Of a stretch of DNA of 64,000 nucleotides, positions 62,783-64,000 are shown piece by piece. Within the stretch, counting starts at the first letter, position 1, and each line of letters begins with the position of its first letter. The position numbers were made by a program, and so were the translations under genes. The stretch comes from Bradyrhizobium murdochi (GTDB taxonomy: Bacteria; Pseudomonadota; Alphaproteobacteria; Rhizobiales; Xanthobacteraceae): assembly GCF_000472965.1 (NCBI RefSeq), contig NZ_AXAU01000008.1:124001-188000 (forward strand). Direction: 5' to 3'. The notes below the pieces were generated by a model, which saw only the letters and a program-made list of their open reading frames with translations, had not been told where the DNA came from and did no database searches.

Positions 62783-64000
62783 TCACGCCCGCGTTTCCGC
62801 GCTTTGCTCTACCTTCTGCCGGCCAACCCGGTGCAGCACACGGGAGAGCTCCTCGATCGAATAGGGCTTTTGCAGCAGCTCGAAACCGTAGCTGCCGTGC
62901 TCCGACAGCACGTGGCTGTAGCCGCTGGTCAGAACCACCGGCAGGTCTGGATGGCGGCGGCGGACTTCCTGGGCGAGTTCAATACCGGTCATGCCGGGCA
63001 TCACGACGTCGGTGAATACGGCATCGAAATGCTCGGCGCTGGCCGCCAGTTCTTCGAGTGCATGCACGGCGTTGCCGACGAGTCTGGTCGCGTAGCCGAG
63101 TTCGGCCAGCGCATCGGTAGCGAAGCGTCCGACCTCGGCATTATCCTCGACCACGAGCACCGACATCCCGCTTCCGTCGATCGCCGCGGCATCTGCTGCC
63201 GGCATCTGTCGCGATTTGACGCTGCCGGCGGTGCGCGGCAGATACAGCGTGAAAATGCTGCCCTTGCCCACTTCGCTGGACACAGCCACTTCGCCGCCGG
63301 ATTGCTTGGCGAAGCCGAACACCTGCGACAGGCCGAGCCCGGTGCCATGGCCGGCCTGCTTGGTCGTGAAGAAGGGTTCGAAAATGCGTTCGAACTGGTC
63401 CGGCGGGATACCGCTGCCGGTATCGGCGACGGATACGGCCACATAACCATATGGATGTTGCGGCTGCGGGGCGGCGTTGGGCAGGCTGGCTGCCATTCCG
63501 ACCGCAATCGTCAGCCGCCCGCGGCCTTCCATGGCGTCCCGCGCGTTCACGGCCATATTGATGATGGCGGTTTCGAACTGGCCGGCGTCGGCGTTGACGA
63601 AGCACGGCTCTTCCGGCCCAAGGATGACAATTTCGATGCGCGAACCGATCAGGGTGCCGATCATTTCACTCAGCATCTGCACGGTCCGCCCAACGTCGAA
63701 CACCTCCGGCTTTAACGTTTGCCGCCGCGCGAAGGCGAGCAATTGACCGGTCAGCTTGGCGGCGCGGGTCACCGTATCCGAGATCGCATCGATGTAGCGC
63801 AGCCGCCGCGCTTCCGGCAGGTCAGGCCGCCGCAACAGGTCCACGGAAGCAAGGATCACCGTCAGCAGATTATTGAAATCGTGCGCAACGCCGCCGGTCA
63901 ACTGGCCCAGCGCCTCCAGCCGCTGACCGTGCTTCAGCGCTTCCTCGGCCACCCGGCGCTTCTCGGCCTCGAAATGAAGATGGCGCGTCCGGCGCAAGGC
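62783..64000 (-). CDS. Hybrid sensor histidine kinase/response regulator (N-terminus cut by window edge)
   Basis: Visible residues include the H-box EALGQLTGGVAHDFNN with the phospho-accepting histidine. The ATPase blocks follow: NMAVNARDAMEG (N-box), VADTGSGIPPDQ (G1), EPFFTTKQAGHGTGLGLSQV (G2). A C-terminal receiver domain has SVLVVEDNAEVG, the phospho-acceptor aspartate in DAVFTDVVMPGMTG, and LLQKPY with the lysine. The sensor part lies beyond the edge. The type is that of rhizobial PAS-kinase hybrids. Signals and targets are unknown. Confidence 0.92.
   Translation of the reverse strand, partial: ALRRTRHLHFEAEKRRVAEEALKHGQRLEALGQLTGGVAHDFNNLLTVILASVDLLRRPDLPEARRLRYIDAISDTVTRAAKLTGQLLAFARRQTLKPEVFDVGRTVQMLSEMIGTLIGSRIEIVILGPEEPCFVNADAGQFETAIINMAVNARDAMEGRGRLTIAVGMAASLPNAAPQPQHPYGYVAVSVADTGSGIPPDQFERIFEPFFTTKQAGHGTGLGLSQVFGFAKQSGGEVAVSSEVGKGSIFTLYLPRTAGSVKSRQMPAADAAAIDGSGMSVLVVEDNAEVGRFATDALAELGYATRLVGNAVHALEELAASAEHFDAVFTDVVMPGMTGIELAQEVRRRHPDLPVVLTSGYSHVLSEHGSYGFELLQKPYSIEELSRVLHRVGRQKVEQSAETRA

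Overview
The window is a GC-rich, gene-dense chromosomal segment of an alphaproteobacterium, most likely Bradyrhizobium or a close relative in the Nitrobacteraceae. This rests on gene content (mitofilin-like and HemY_N proteins beside hemD, TAXI and DctPQM TRAP components, an IalB-family protein, an SbmA/BacA-like ABC transporter) and on dispersed palindromic repeats of the kind common in that group. It is inference from protein families read by eye; no database search was run. I see no prophage, insertion sequence, CRISPR array or integrative element. Both ends cut genes: an EVE protein at the left and a hybrid histidine kinase at the right.

Layout. 0-6.6 kb: EVE protein, gpsA and tsaD on the minus strand; hemD, a mitofilin-like protein, a HemY_N protein and tRNA-Thr(CGT) on the plus strand. 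6.7-11 kb: a GT-C-like membrane protein, small exported proteins and a polysaccharide deacetylase. 11-15.6 kb: a minus-strand operon dctP-dctQ-dctM-amidase-57-aa membrane protein, probably importing an acid or amide and hydrolysing it. 15.9-19.2 kb: an EntS-like MFS exporter, then a gene-poor stretch with a cupin gene broken by one stop codon and degenerate repeats. 19.2-26.6 kb: cytochrome P450, a class III cyclase, a periplasmic cupredoxin with a Fur/Mur-like palindrome upstream, a TerB protein, an SDR, a GATase1 protein, an enoyl-CoA hydratase and tRNA-Ala(CGC). 26.7-29.7 kb: YggT, DUF167, folD, ppa and an acetyltransferase. 29.9-33.1 kb: a tight set of secreted hydrolase, DUF2269, NAD(P)-binding/DoxX fusion and DCC thiol oxidoreductase. 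33.2-38.3 kb: an amine oxidase, a membrane-spanning alpha/beta hydrolase and typA. 38.6-46.6 kb: PhoD, two TAXI binding proteins, PCD, YkvA, a Sel1-like anchored protein with a YEQ repeat, and a quinone oxidoreductase. 46.7-56.5 kb: a DECR-like SDR, IalB, rlmN, a PAP2 protein, argG, an alkaline phosphatase, and a TetR/homocysteine methyltransferase pair. 56.6-64 kb: a proline-rich OmpA protein, a small proline-rich protein with its ribosome site in a hairpin, a VOC protein, an FkbM methyltransferase, the SbmA/BacA-like ABC transporter and the kinase.

Most intergenic space is taken by at least five families of imperfect palindromic repeats (called A to E here). They often begin exactly at or over stop codons, and one family occurs in full, expanded, collapsed and half forms.

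No clearly new defence or mobile system is visible. The best leads are the DUF2269/SDR-DoxX/DCC cassette, the hydrolase whose fold is split by about six membrane helices, the Fur/Mur-like operator on the cupredoxin gene, the dehydrogenase-like SDR lacking its catalytic residues, the hairpin that sequesters a ribosome-binding site, and the two orphan TAXI proteins.
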